Positions 44,904-53,170 are shown, counted from the stretch's first letter. The stretch: DNA of 64,000 bases from Pseudoxanthomonas sp. J35 (GCF_000513995.1 NZ_AZVB01000020.1:1-64000), one strand, 5' to 3'. A program made the numbers and translations. Notes: a model not told the origin generated them from the sequence alone.

Positions 44904-45314
44904 TTGTCGTTCGATCGCCACAAGGACCTCCTCGACCGCCTCGGCGCCACCGGCTCGCTGCTGTGCGCGGTCCACTGCGCGCTCACGCCGCTGCTGCTGG
45001 CCGCGGTGCCGGCGCTGGGGCTGGGCCTGTGGTTCGATCGCAGCGTGGAGTTGGCGCTGGTGGTGTTCGTCACCCTGCTGGGTGCGTCCAGCCTGGGCTG
45101 GAGCTACCGCCGGCACCGTTCCCTGCGTGCGCTCGGGCTGCTTGTTCCCGGGCTGGCGGCGCTGTGGGCGGGCCTGGTGTACGCGCCCCTGCACGAGTCG
45201 ACGCTGCCGCACGCGCTGGTGATGGCACTCGGCGGCACCCTGGTCGGCGTGGCGCACCTGCTCAACCTGCGGCTCAACCACGGCCACGTCCACGACGCCA
45301 GCTGCGCCCACTGA
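44904..45314 (+). CDS. MerC-domain membrane protein
   Basis: A 136-residue inner-membrane protein with four predicted helices. The MerC-type motif LLCAVHCALTPLLLA is in the first helix (paired Cys). A His-rich tail (LNHGHVHDASCAH) could bind metal. MerC proteins carry mercuric ions across the inner membrane in mer operons. Chromosomal copies next to zinc receptors, as here, more plausibly handle zinc. The TTG at 44904 is preferred, with aggac upstream. Earlier in-frame GTG 44850 or ATG 44865 would put the coding region through the Zur-like operator. Confidence 0.78.
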   Translation: MSFDRHKDLLDRLGATGSLLCAVHCALTPLLLAAVPALGLGLWFDRSVELALVVFVTLLGASSLGWSYRRHRSLRALGLLVPGLAALWAGLVYAPLHESTLPHALVMALGGTLVGVAHLLNLRLNHGHVHDASCAH

Positions 45315-45388
45315 GGGCTGCATGCTAGGCTTGCCGGCCTGCCGTGCGCCGCGCGGCCAGGACTTCATGCGAATCAAGGAGTTGAACA

Positions 45389-45571
45389 ATGGGCAAGGGT
45401 GACCGCAAGACCGCCAAGGGCAAGCGCTACAACGCCAGCTACGGCAACGCGCGCCGCCATGGCGGTACCCGTGCCGCCGCGGGCGCTGCCGCGCCGGCTG
45501 CGAAGAAGACCGTGGCCAAGCCGGCCGCGAAGAAGGCCGTGGCCAAGAAGACCGTGGCGAAGGCCGGCTGA
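45389..45571 (+). CDS. Ribosomal protein bTHX with Lys/Ala-rich tail
   Basis: A 60-residue, very basic protein. Residues 1-30 (MGKGDRKTAKGKRYNASYGN and on to RR) match the small 30S subunit protein bTHX (Thx), which sits in the head of the small subunit. The last 30 residues are a repeated Ala/Lys pattern (AAKKTVAKPAAKKAVAKKT) like histone H1 or AlgP tails, not part of standard bTHX. The ATG follows a strong aaggagttgaaca site, and a strong hairpin terminator follows. The tail may add RNA or DNA binding; that is inference. Confidence 0.82.
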   Translation: MGKGDRKTAKGKRYNASYGNARRHGGTRAAAGAAAPAAKKTVAKPAAKKAVAKKTVAKAG

Positions 45572-45600
45572 TCCCAGCCCCACCACACGGTGTAGCGGAG

Positions 45601-45625
45601 AACGCGGCGCCTGGCGCCGCGTTTT
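45601..45625 (+). terminator. Intrinsic terminator after the bTHX gene
   Basis: Arms aacgcggcgcc and ggcgccgcgtt around a single T are followed by ttc and ttt runs. It also lies just past the hutI stop (45639, minus) and may serve both. Confidence 0.85.
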
Positions 45626-45638
45626 CTTTGGGCGCCGC

Positions 45639-46868
45639 TCAGGCCCGGACCGGGCGGCCGCCGATCCAGCTGGCCAGGCGCAGGTTGCCGCCGAGCCAGT
45701 AGGCCAGTTCCGCCGGCTGGCCGATGTCCCACAGCACGAAGTCGGCGCGCAGGCCCGGCTGCAGGCGGCCGCGGTCGTCCAGGCCGAGGGCGCGGGCCGC
45801 ATGCACGGTGGCCCCGCGCAGCGCCTCCTCCGGGGTCAGGCGGAAGTGGGTGCAGGCCAGCGACATGGCCAGGCGCAGCGACTGCAGCGGCGAAGTGCCG
45901 GGATTGCAGTCGGTGGCCACCGCCATCGGCACGCCATGGCGGCGGAATCCGTCCAGCGGCGGCAGCCGGGTCTCGCGCAGCACGTGGAAGGCGCCAGGCA
46001 GCAGCACCGCGACGGTGCCGGCGCGCGCCATCGCCTCCACGCCGGCAGGCGAGGTGTATTCGACATGGTCGGCCGACAGGCCGCCGAACTCCGCCACCAG
46101 CGCCGCGCCGTCGCCGTCGCCGAGCTGGTCGGCGTGCAGTTTCACCGGCAGGCCGAGCGCGCGCGCGGCCTCGAACACGCGCCGGGTCTGCGCGGCGTCG
46201 AAGCCGATCTTCTCGCAGAAGGCGTCGACCGCGTCGACCAGGCCTTCGGCGTGCAGTTGCGGCAGCCAGGCGCAGACCGCCTCGATATAGGCGTCGGGCC
46301 GCCCGGCAAACTCCGGCGGCAGCGCGTGCGCGCCGAGGAAGGTGGTGCGCACTTCCAGGCCCAGGGTCTCGCCGATGCGGCGCGCGACCTGCAGCATGCG
46401 CCGTTCGCTGTCCAGGTCCAGGCCGTAGCCGGACTTGATCTCGACCGTGGTCGCGCCGTCGGCCAGCAGGGCGCGGGCACGGGGCAGCGACTGCGCCAGC
46501 AGCGCCTCGGCACCGGCGGCGCGGGTGGCGCGCACGGTCGAGACGATGCCGCCGCCGGCGCGGGCGATCTCCTCGTAACTGGCGCCCTGCAGGCGCTGCT
46601 CGAACTCGCCGGCGCGGTCGCCGCCGAACACCAGATGGGTGTGGCAGTCGATGAGCCCGGGGGTGACCCAGCGGCCATGTGCGTGGGTGACCTGCGTGGC
46701 CAGCGTCTCCGGCGCACCGGGAAGGTCGGCCTGCACTCCGGCGAAGACGATGCGTCCGTCCTTCCAGCCCAGCGCGGCATCGGCGATGGCGCCATAGCCG
46801 GCCTCGCCCTGCAGCGTGGCGAGGTTCGCGTCGAGGATGAGGCCGTCCCAGCGGTGGGTGTTGTCCAT
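45639..46868 (-). CDS. hutI: Imidazolonepropionase
   Basis: A 409-residue metal-dependent amidohydrolase that opens imidazolone propionate to N-formimino-L-glutamate, the third step of histidine breakdown. The metal-binding [13 protein letters not shown], the substrate motif [10 protein letters not shown], the later His in KLHADQL and ATDCNPGTS, with the zinc Asp, are all in order. It is divergent from hutF, the next enzyme; the 100-base gap must hold both promoters. hutH and hutU are not in this window. Confidence 0.95.
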   Translation of the reverse strand: MDNTHRWDGLILDANLATLQGEAGYGAIADAALGWKDGRIVFAGVQADLPGAPETLATQVTHAHGRWVTPGLIDCHTHLVFGGDRAGEFEQRLQGASYEEIARAGGGIVSTVRATRAAGAEALLAQSLPRARALLADGATTVEIKSGYGLDLDSERRMLQVARRIGETLGLEVRTTFLGAHALPPEFAGRPDAYIEAVCAWLPQLHAEGLVDAVDAFCEKIGFDAAQTRRVFEAARALGLPVKLHADQLGDGDGAALVAEFGGLSADHVEYTSPAGVEAMARAGTVAVLLPGAFHVLRETRLPPLDGFRRHGVPMAVATDCNPGTSPLQSLRLAMSLACTHFRLTPEEALRGATVHAARALGLDDRGRLQPGLRADFVLWDIGQPAELAYWLGGNLRLASWIGGRPVRA

Positions 46869-46968
46869 GCGCCGATTCTATCGGGCCGTCCGCCGGGGCT
46901 GGGGGCCGGTGCGGGGTGCGGCGCGGCACCGGATCGCCAGCGCCACCGGTTCCGGCGAGAATGCGCGC

Positions 46969-48312
46969 ATGCATATCCCGAGCGACGCTTCCCTGATGTG
47001 GACCCGCGCCGGCTGGCGCCGCGATGCCGCGCCGGCAGTGGAGGATGGCTGCGTGGCCGCGCCACCTGCGGCCGGCGGCAATGGCGGCTGGGTGCTGCCT
47101 GGCATCCCCAACCTGCATTCGCACGCCTTCCAGCGGGCGATGGCGGGGCTGGCCGAACGCCAGACCCATCCGCAGGACTCGTTCTGGACCTGGCGCGAGG
47201 CGATGTACCGGATCGCCGCGCGCTTCGATCCGGACAGCCTGTACGCGGTGGCTGCGCAGCTGTACGCAGAGATGCTCGAGGCCGGCTTCACCACGGTGTG
47301 CGAGTTCCACTACCTGCACCACGCGCCGGACGGCAGCGCCTATGCCGATCCGGCGGCGATGTCGCAGGCGCTGGTCGCCGCGGCGCGCGACACCGGCATC
47401 CGCCTGACCCTGTTGCCGGTGCTGTACATGACCGGTGGCTTCGACCGGCGCCCGCTGTCGGCGCGGCAGAGGCGCTTCGGCCACGACCTGGACGGTTTCC
47501 TGCGCCTGTTCGAAACGCTGCGCGCGCAGGAGCACGCGACCCTGCGCGTGGGCGTGGCCTTCCACAGCCTGCGCGCGGTGCCGGCCGAGGCGCTGTCGGC
47601 GGCGCTGGCCGCCCTGCCGGCGGACATCCCGTTGCACATCCACATCGCCGAGCAGGTAGGCGAGGTGCAGGACTGCCTGGCGGTGCGCAATGCGCGGCCG
47701 GTGGAATGGCTGCTGGCGAACGCGCCGGTCGACGCGGGCTGGACCCTGGTGCACGCCACCCACCTCACCGCCGACGAGGTCGCCGGCATCGCGCGCAGCG
47801 GCGCCACGGTGGCGCTGTGTCCGACCACCGAGGCCAACCTCGGCGATGGCCTGTTCCCGCTGCGCGACTACCTGGCCGCTGGCGGACGCTGGGGGGTCGG
47901 CTCGGATTCGCACATCTCGGTGTCGCCGGTCGAGGAACTGCGCTGGCTCGAGTACGGCCAGCGCCTGCAGGCGCGCCGCCGCAACATGGCCGCCGGCGGC
48001 GAGGGCGACAGCGTCGGCGAGGCGCTGCTGCGCGGGACGCTGGCCAGCGGCGCGCAGGCCACCGGCCAGCCGGTGGGCGAGCTGGCGCCGGGGATGGCCG
48101 CCGACTGGATCGTGCTCGACACGGCTTCGCCGGTGTTCGCCGGCGCGCGTGAGCAGGACGTGGTGGACCGCTGGCTGTTCTCCGGCAACCGGCCGCTGGT
48201 GCGCGACGTGTACGTGGCCGGGGAGCAGGTCGTGTCGGACGGCCGCCATCGCGACCGGGAGGCGATCGCGGCGCGCTACCGGGCAGCGGTCGGGCGGCTG
48301 CTGGCGGACTGA
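46969..48312 (+). CDS. hutF: Formimidoylglutamate deiminase
   Basis: A 447-residue amidohydrolase that deaminates N-formimino-L-glutamate to N-formylglutamate, which HutG then cleaves. This is the five-step hut route known from Pseudomonas. Motifs: zinc-binding NLHSHAFQRAM, HIHIAEQ and GSDSHISVSP (metal Asp). The start at 46969 (MHIPSDASLMWTRAG) fits the family. It is divergent from hutI. An unknown deaminase of the ATZ/TRZ group is a less likely alternative. Confidence 0.92.
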   Translation: MHIPSDASLMWTRAGWRRDAAPAVEDGCVAAPPAAGGNGGWVLPGIPNLHSHAFQRAMAGLAERQTHPQDSFWTWREAMYRIAARFDPDSLYAVAAQLYAEMLEAGFTTVCEFHYLHHAPDGSAYADPAAMSQALVAAARDTGIRLTLLPVLYMTGGFDRRPLSARQRRFGHDLDGFLRLFETLRAQEHATLRVGVAFHSLRAVPAEALSAALAALPADIPLHIHIAEQVGEVQDCLAVRNARPVEWLLANAPVDAGWTLVHATHLTADEVAGIARSGATVALCPTTEANLGDGLFPLRDYLAAGGRWGVGSDSHISVSPVEELRWLEYGQRLQARRRNMAAGGEGDSVGEALLRGTLASGAQATGQPVGELAPGMAADWIVLDTASPVFAGAREQDVVDRWLFSGNRPLVRDVYVAGEQVVSDGRHRDREAIAARYRAAVGRLLAD

Positions 48313-48337
48313 ACCGCAGGTCCTTCCTCTGGCCTTC

Positions 48338-48368
48338 GTAGCCCGGATAAGCGCAGCGCATCCGGGAG
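48338..48368. repeat. GTAGCCCGGAT palindromic repeat
   Basis: GTAG followed by cccggat, a 11-base loop (aagcgcagcgc) and atccggg. This widespread proteobacterial REP-like hairpin lies just after hutF and differs from the other REP class in the window. Confidence 0.6.
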
Positions 48369-48422
48369 CGAGGTGCGGCGGGCGCCGGGGGCGGGGAAAA
48401 CAGCGTGGCTTCGTTCGCTGTT

Positions 48423-48442
48423 CCCTCTCCTCGGGGAGAGGG
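48423..48442. repeat. CCCTCTCC inverted repeat
   Basis: Arms CCCTCTCC and GGAGAGGG with a 4-base loop. Same family as the palindromes at 6231 and about 8467. Confidence 0.55.
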
Positions 48443-48458
48443 GCTGTGGCTCGCGTCT

Positions 48459-48565
48459 GTAGAGCGGGGCTTGCCCCGCTGTCTTTCACATGCGCTGGGA
48501 CGTCAGGCGGGGAGTCGGGCAAGCCCGACTCTACGGGCGGGGGGAGTCGGGCAAGCCCGACTCTG
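48459..48565. repeat. Cluster of three REP elements
   Basis: One head-forward copy (gtagagcggggcttgcccc, 48459-48480) is followed by two inverted copies (48512-48534 and 48544-48565, gagtcgggcaagcccgact). The first two form the same inverted pair seen in the tandem array at 52815-53170. Confidence 0.8.
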
Positions 48566-48696
48566 CGGGCGCCTGGCGGGCTCGCCCGGGGATCCTCCCG
48601 CGCGGTTTGTCGCCCGCAGGCGGGTGTTCGTCGCAAGCCCGCACGCTTGCCGGCGGCTCCGGCAGCATGGCCCCATCACGACACAGGAGGTGCTGC

Positions 48697-50358
48697 ATGA
48701 ACATCCGTCCCGCCGTGCTGGCCGCCACCCTCGCCGCCGCGCTGTCCGTTCCCGGCTTCGCCCAGGCGACGACCGACGCCGAGCTGGCCGGCATCGTCCG
48801 CCAGCGCATCGATGGCGACCGCACCGGCGCCTGCATGGCCGTCGCCGTGGTCGAGAAGTCGCACGTCGCCCGCACCTTCCAGTGCGCCAACCCGGCCGAC
48901 GCCGCGCGCATCGGCCCGGATTCGGCGTTCGAGATCGGCTCGGTCAGCAAGACCATGACCGCCGCGCTGCTCGCCGACCTGATCCTGCAGGGCAAGGGCT
49001 CGCTGGACGACACCCTGGCCTCGTGGCTGCCGGAAGGCACCAGGGTGCCCGACTATCAGGGCCAGCCGATCCTGCTGCGCCACGTGGTGACCCACACCTC
49101 GGGCCTGCCGGCGCTGCCGTCGCGGCTGGGCGCCACGACCATGGACGATCCCTACGCCAACCTCGACGAGGCGGCGCTGCTGGCCTCGTTGGGCGATGTG
49201 CAGCTGGCGGCCGCGCCGGGCACGAAGTTCGAGTACTCCAACTTCGCTTCGATGGTGCTGTCGTACGCGGTCACGCGCCGCGCCGGCACCGATTTCGAGA
49301 GCCTGCTGAAGGAGCGCCTGTTCGCGCCGTTGGGCATGGACCGCGCCCACGTCAACCAGCCGCCGGCGGGCGTGCGCGCGGCGACCGGGCACACGCCCGA
49401 TACCCGCGCCACCTCGGCCTGGCACTTCGCCACCAACCTGGCCGGCGTCGGCGGCGTGCGCGCCACCCTGGACGACATGGTGAACTACGTGCAGGGCGGC
49501 CTGGGCTGGACCGGCGCGCCGATCACCGCGGCGCTGGCAAAGACCCACGAGCCGGTGTCGGAGAAGCCGGCGATGGGCATGAACTGGCTGATGATGCCGG
49601 TGGCCGGGCGCACCGTGCTGGCGCACGAAGGCGGCACCGGCGGCTTCTCCTCGTACGTCGCCATCGATCCGCAGCAGCAGCGCGGCGTGGTGATCCTGTC
49701 CGACACCGCGCTGCATTCGATCGGTGGGCTCGGCAGCCTGGGCAACCACCTGGTCGATGCCTCGCTGCCGCTGGGCAAGCCGCGCAAGGTGACCGCGGCC
49801 GACCCGGCGCTGCTGGAAGCGCTGGCCGGCGAATACCAGCTGCAGGGCGCGATGAAGATGACCCTCGGCCACCGCGACGGCAAGCTGTTCGTGCAGCCGG
49901 CCGGGCAGGGCGAGTTCGAGATGGGCCACGACGACGCCGGCGATTTCTTCCCGCTCAAGCTCGATGCAGTCCTGCGTCCGACGCGCAAGGCCGATGGCAG
50001 CTATACCTTCACCTGGCTGCAGATGGGCGGCGTCCTGCCGGCCACGCGGATCGACGCCGCCGCCGCGCCGGCACCCAGCGCCGCGGAGCTGTCCGCGTAC
50101 GCCGGGGACTATCCGCTGATGCCCGGCTTCTCCCTCAACGTGCGCAGCGAAGGCGGCAAGCTGCTGGCGCAGGCGACCGGGCAGGGCGCGTTCGAGCTGG
50201 ATGCCGCGGCGAAGGACCGCTTCGAGGCGCCGGCCTTCGGCATCGAGATCCGCTTCCTGCGCGGCGCCGATGGCCAGGTCGAATCGCTCGAACTGCACCA
50301 GGGCGGGAGGGTGCTGCGTGGTGCGCGCACGCCGGCCGCCGCCGGCGCCGGTCGCTGA
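48697..50358 (+). CDS. Exported serine hydrolase, beta-lactamase/PBP4* type
   Basis: A 553-residue periplasmic protein with a signal peptide ending GFAQ (about residue 23). The class C beta-lactamase fold carries the nucleophile motif SVSK (EIGSVSKTM), the second motif YSN (FEYSNFASM) and the third motif HEGGTGG. Two C-terminal lipocalin-like repeats of ~90 residues (AGEYQLQGAMKM and AGDYPLMPGFSL) resemble DUF3471-type domains. Family members are D-aminopeptidases, esterases or carboxypeptidases, so resistance should not be assumed. The start at 48697 follows a strong caggagg site. A two-component pair lies just downstream. Confidence 0.86.
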   Translation: MNIRPAVLAATLAAALSVPGFAQATTDAELAGIVRQRIDGDRTGACMAVAVVEKSHVARTFQCANPADAARIGPDSAFEIGSVSKTMTAALLADLILQGKGSLDDTLASWLPEGTRVPDYQGQPILLRHVVTHTSGLPALPSRLGATTMDDPYANLDEAALLASLGDVQLAAAPGTKFEYSNFASMVLSYAVTRRAGTDFESLLKERLFAPLGMDRAHVNQPPAGVRAATGHTPDTRATSAWHFATNLAGVGGVRATLDDMVNYVQGGLGWTGAPITAALAKTHEPVSEKPAMGMNWLMMPVAGRTVLAHEGGTGGFSSYVAIDPQQQRGVVILSDTALHSIGGLGSLGNHLVDASLPLGKPRKVTAADPALLEALAGEYQLQGAMKMTLGHRDGKLFVQPAGQGEFEMGHDDAGDFFPLKLDAVLRPTRKADGSYTFTWLQMGGVLPATRIDAAAAPAPSAAELSAYAGDYPLMPGFSLNVRSEGGKLLAQATGQGAFELDAAAKDRFEAPAFGIEIRFLRGADGQVESLELHQGGRVLRGARTPAAAGAGR

Positions 50359-50370
50359 GGGGATACGCCC

Positions 50371-50457
50371 ATGGAGATGCTGACCACCCTGCTGGCGCCG
50401 GCCGCCGCCCTGCTCGCGCTGCTGCTTCCGGGCAGCAGCGGACGCCGTACAGCCTGA
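50371..50457 (+). CDS. Possible 28-residue hydrophobic small protein
   Basis: A short open frame of 28 codons starts 12 bases after the serine hydrolase stop and ends 10 bases before the sensor kinase start. The product would be one hydrophobic helix ([15 protein letters not shown]) with a basic end, preceded by gagggg at a workable distance. It could be a small membrane protein of the operon or only a spacer. The support is position, ribosome site and composition. Confidence 0.35.
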   Translation: MEMLTTLLAPAAALLALLLPGSSGRRTA

Positions 50458-50467
50458 GGACTGATCG

Positions 50468-51694
50468 ATGAGCGGACGTTCCGGTTATCCGTTGGGCCAG
50501 GTATTGCCTCCGGCCGTGCTGCTGGGCGGCAACGCGGTGTGGAGCCGCTACCGCCAGTACCCGGTGTTCAGCCTGCGCTGGCTGGCCGGACGCAGCCTGC
50601 TGGTGTGCAGCATCATCGCGCTGTTCTCGACGTTCACCGCCACCGGCATGGGTCTGGCGATGCAGGACTGGGGCGGCGGCCTGCGTGGCGGCCTGGCCCA
50701 CTTCATCGCCTTCAGCCTGATGGCCACGCTTGGCCCGGCGATGGCCACGGCGGTGCGTCACCGCCGCTGGCCGGAAGCCACCGAGCGCCGCGCCGTGGTG
50801 CTGGCGGTCCTGGCCGGCATGGTGATCAGCTACGGCGTCGACAAGGTCGCTTCCGCCTACGTGGCCGAGCTGATGCAGCCCCACCTGGCGGCGATGGGCC
50901 TGAAGTCCACGCCGGGCCCGCAGCTGGGGCCGGTGGCCAAGGCGGTCGGCCTGGCCTTGAACGTGGCCGCGCTGGTGGTGATCTACGGACTGTTCGGCGG
51001 CGGCCTGGCGCTGCGTGCGTACTTCAGCGAGCGCCGCCGCTGGGAAGCCGACCAGCACGCGCGCGAGGTGGGTGAGCTCGAGTCGCGGGTACGCGAGGCC
51101 GACCTGCGCCTGGGCGTGCTGCAGGCGCAGGTGGAGCCGCATTTCCTGTTCAACACGCTGGCTTCGGTGCGCGCGCTGGTGCGGCAGGATCCGGCGCAGG
51201 CCGAGGCCACCCTCGACGCGCTGGTCGGCTTCCTGCGCGCGACCATTCCCAAGCTGCGCGATGGCCAGTGCCTGCATGCGACCCTTGGGCAGCAGCTGGA
51301 CATCTGCGCCAGCTACCTTGAGCTGATGCGGGTGCGCATGGGCGGGCGGCTCACGTACACGATGTCGGTGGCGCCGGACCTGCGCGCGCATCCGTTCCCG
51401 CCGTCGCTGCTGATCACCCTGGTGGAGAACGCGATCAAGCACGGCATCGAGCCGCGCCCCGGCCCCGGCCGCATCGACGTGGTGGCCGAGCGCGAGGGTG
51501 GGCGGCTGCGCGTGCGGGTGGTCGATGATGGCGCTGGCCTCAAGCCGGGCGTCGGCGGCGGCATGGGCCTGGCGAACGTGCGCGAGCAGCTGGCGCATCG
51601 TTTCGGCGAGCAGGCCAGCCTGTCGCTGCAGCCCGGGCCCGATGGCGGGGTGGTGGCGCAGGTGGAAGTGCCGTACACGATGGGGGACGCATGA
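50468..51694 (+). CDS. LytS/YehU-type sensor histidine kinase
   Basis: A 408-residue inner-membrane kinase with four predicted helices in the first ~190 residues. A coiled segment is followed by the His_kinase domain (PF06580 type), with the phospho-accepting His in QVEPHFLFNTLAS. The ATPase N-box is ITLVENAIKHGIEP and a G-box is GGGMGLANVREQL. It is coupled to the next gene by an ATGA overlap. The signal is unknown; AlgZ and BtsS are characterised relatives of the type. It may respond to something linked to the upstream serine hydrolase. Confidence 0.9.
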   Translation: MSGRSGYPLGQVLPPAVLLGGNAVWSRYRQYPVFSLRWLAGRSLLVCSIIALFSTFTATGMGLAMQDWGGGLRGGLAHFIAFSLMATLGPAMATAVRHRRWPEATERRAVVLAVLAGMVISYGVDKVASAYVAELMQPHLAAMGLKSTPGPQLGPVAKAVGLALNVAALVVIYGLFGGGLALRAYFSERRRWEADQHAREVGELESRVREADLRLGVLQAQVEPHFLFNTLASVRALVRQDPAQAEATLDALVGFLRATIPKLRDGQCLHATLGQQLDICASYLELMRVRMGGRLTYTMSVAPDLRAHPFPPSLLITLVENAIKHGIEPRPGPGRIDVVAEREGGRLRVRVVDDGAGLKPGVGGGMGLANVREQLAHRFGEQASLSLQPGPDGGVVAQVEVPYTMGDA

Positions 51695-52479
51695 CGGACA
51701 ACGGGGAAGCGCGCGTCACCGCGCTGGTCGCCGAGGACGAGGCGCCGCAGCGCCGCGCACTGCACGAGCAGCTGCTGCAGGCGTGGCCGGGGCTGGAGGT
51801 GGTGGCGGTCTGCGAGGACGGGATCTCGGCGCTGGAAGCGGTGCAGGAGCGGTGTCCGGACGTGGCCTTCCTCGACATCCGCATGCCCGGCGTCAGCGGG
51901 CTGGACGTGGCGCGGGAGGTGGTAGCGCGCGGCGGGCTGGTGGTGTTCACCACGGCCTACGACGACTATGCGGTGAAGGCGTTCGAGGCTGGTGCCGCCG
52001 ACTACCTGCTCAAGCCGGTGCAGATGGGGCGCCTGGAGCAGGCGGTGGAGCGCCTGCGCGAGCGGCTGGCGGGACGCCAGGCGCGCGACGGTGGCGCGGA
52101 CCTGCGTTCGCTGATCGACGACCTGGATGCGCGGCTGCGTCCGCAGGGCGAGCGGCTGATCCGCTGGATCACCGCCAGCGCCGGCGACAGCGTGCGCATG
52201 ATCGGCATCGACGAGGTGCTGTTCTTCCAGGCCAGCGAGAAGTACGTGCGGGTGGTGACGGCCAGCGGCGAGGGCGTGATCCGCACGCCGCTGAAGGAGC
52301 TGCTGGCGGGGCTGGATCCGGACGAATTCTGGCAGGTGCACCGGGGGACGGTGGTGCGGGTGCAGGCGATCGACCGGGTGACGCGCAACGAGCTGGGCCG
52401 CTACGTGCTGAGCCTGAAGAACCACGGGGAACGCCTGGTGGTCAGCGCGGCGTTCGTGCACAGGTTCCGGGGGATGTAG
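51691..52479 (+). CDS. LytTR response regulator
   Basis: A 262-residue response regulator. The N-terminal receiver domain has acidic residues in VAEDEAPQRR, the phospho-acceptor Asp in VAFLDIRMPG and the conserved Lys in YLLKPVQ. The C-terminal LytTR DNA-binding domain (residues ~165-260) has FFQASEKYVRVV and FWQVHRGTVVRV. The ATG overlaps the stop of the kinase gene. LytTR proteins bind paired direct repeats; none was located with confidence near 48600-48690. Confidence 0.92.
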   Translation: MTDNGEARVTALVAEDEAPQRRALHEQLLQAWPGLEVVAVCEDGISALEAVQERCPDVAFLDIRMPGVSGLDVAREVVARGGLVVFTTAYDDYAVKAFEAGAADYLLKPVQMGRLEQAVERLRERLAGRQARDGGADLRSLIDDLDARLRPQGERLIRWITASAGDSVRMIGIDEVLFFQASEKYVRVVTASGEGVIRTPLKELLAGLDPDEFWQVHRGTVVRVQAIDRVTRNELGRYVLSLKNHGERLVVSAAFVHRFRGM

Positions 52480-52530
52480 CGGCGGCGCGGCCGGTGCTGC
52501 GGCGAAGGTGATGGTGGGTGGCCACGGCGG

Positions 52531-52608
52531 CTGCAACTGCGTTTGCGACTGCGGCTGCGGCTGCAACTGCAACTGCAACTGCAACTGCAACTGCAACTGC
52601 AACTGCAA
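52531..52608. repeat. Hexanucleotide microsatellite (CTGCAA)8 with degenerate flank
   Basis: Eight perfect CTGCAA units occupy 52561-52608. They are preceded by decayed units (ctgcaactgcgtttgcgactgcggctgcgg) from 52531. The tract starts 52 bases after the response regulator stop. Slippage would change copy number without affecting a recognised gene. Confidence 0.9.
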
Positions 52609-52640
52609 AGGCGTTGGCGTGCGCCAGCTCCGGACGGAGC

Positions 52641-52746
52641 CGCGGCAGCGCGGGGGTATCGCGCATCGCGCGGTTCCGCGTCCTGCTCCAACACGCGAAC
52701 GCAGCACATCCATGTGCTGCTTGCGCGATACCCCCGCGCTACCGCG
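52641..52746. repeat. Long inverted repeat, nested hairpins
   Basis: The arms 52641-52665 and 52722-52746 are complementary over 25 positions with one mismatch (core agcgcgggggtatcgcgca). Inside lies a second perfect hairpin, gcagcacat and its complement around cc, at 52701-52720. It would form a strong cruciform or RNA structure. Confidence 0.75.
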
Positions 52747-52893
52747 TCTTCGAGCGCGTCGAGGGCGTGGCTTCGTTCTTTGCCCGAAGGAAGAGCGGCT
52801 ATCGGCGAGGCTGTTGTAGAGCGGGGCTTGCCCCGCTGCTTTGTCGCGCGAGGTCGGGTATCAGGCGGGGGAGTCGGGCGAGCCCGACTCTAC
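52701..52893 (+). repeat. Composite dispersed repeat, copy 1
   Basis: In order: the cacatccatgtg hairpin, a segment ending cgtggcttcgttctttg, a spacer, then a REP pair in inverted arrangement. The same order and much of the sequence recur on the opposite strand at 59509-59715. Confidence 0.65.
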
Positions 52894-53170
52894 GAGGTTG
52901 CCCTCGGTTCCATGGCACCGCGCCTTCCGGCGGGGCGGGGCCTCGATGGGTCTGTAGAGCGGGGCTTGCCCCGCTGCTTTGTCGCGCGAAGTCGGGCATC
53001 AGGCGGGGGAGTCGGGCAAGCCCGACTCTACGAGGTTGCGTTCCGTTCCGTGGCACCGCGCCTTCCGGTGGGAGCGGTGCCTCGATGCGTCTGTAGAGCG
53101 GGGCTTGCCCCGCTGCTCTTGGCGTGTGCGGGGACATCAGGCGGGAGAGTCGGGCAGGCCCGACTCTACG
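52815..53170. repeat. Tandem array of ~139-bp units, each with an inverted REP pair
   Basis: Units start at 52815, 52953 and 53092. Each contains gtagagcggggcttgcccc, a ~35-base spacer with tcaggcggg, and an inverted gagtcgggc-type REP (52871-52893, 53009-53031, 53147-53169). The first two also share a linker with ccgcgccttccgg. The third is truncated at the thioredoxin gene's 3' end. The periods are 138 and 139 bases. Confidence 0.88.

Larger units (their letters stand above)
48313..48696. other. Repeat-rich intergenic region
   Basis: 384 bases after hutF containing several palindromes (listed separately) and no gene. An open frame that joins the following serine hydrolase from 48490 reads straight through three REP copies and is not considered coding. 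Confidence 0.7.

Noticed and set aside
48490-48697. N-terminal extension of the serine hydrolase
   Set aside because: The extra residues are translations of REP elements and would bury a good signal peptide. A strong ribosome site sits directly before 48697.
52508-52819. Possible Cys-Asn repeat protein read from the CTGCAA tract
   Set aside because: The repeat composition comes only from the hexamer. There is no ribosome site, no conserved flanking protein, and the frame runs on into structured repeats.
52815-53170. CRISPR-like array
   Set aside because: The repeated units are ~139 bases with REP palindromes and similar linkers, with no short repeat/unique spacer pattern and no cas genes nearby.
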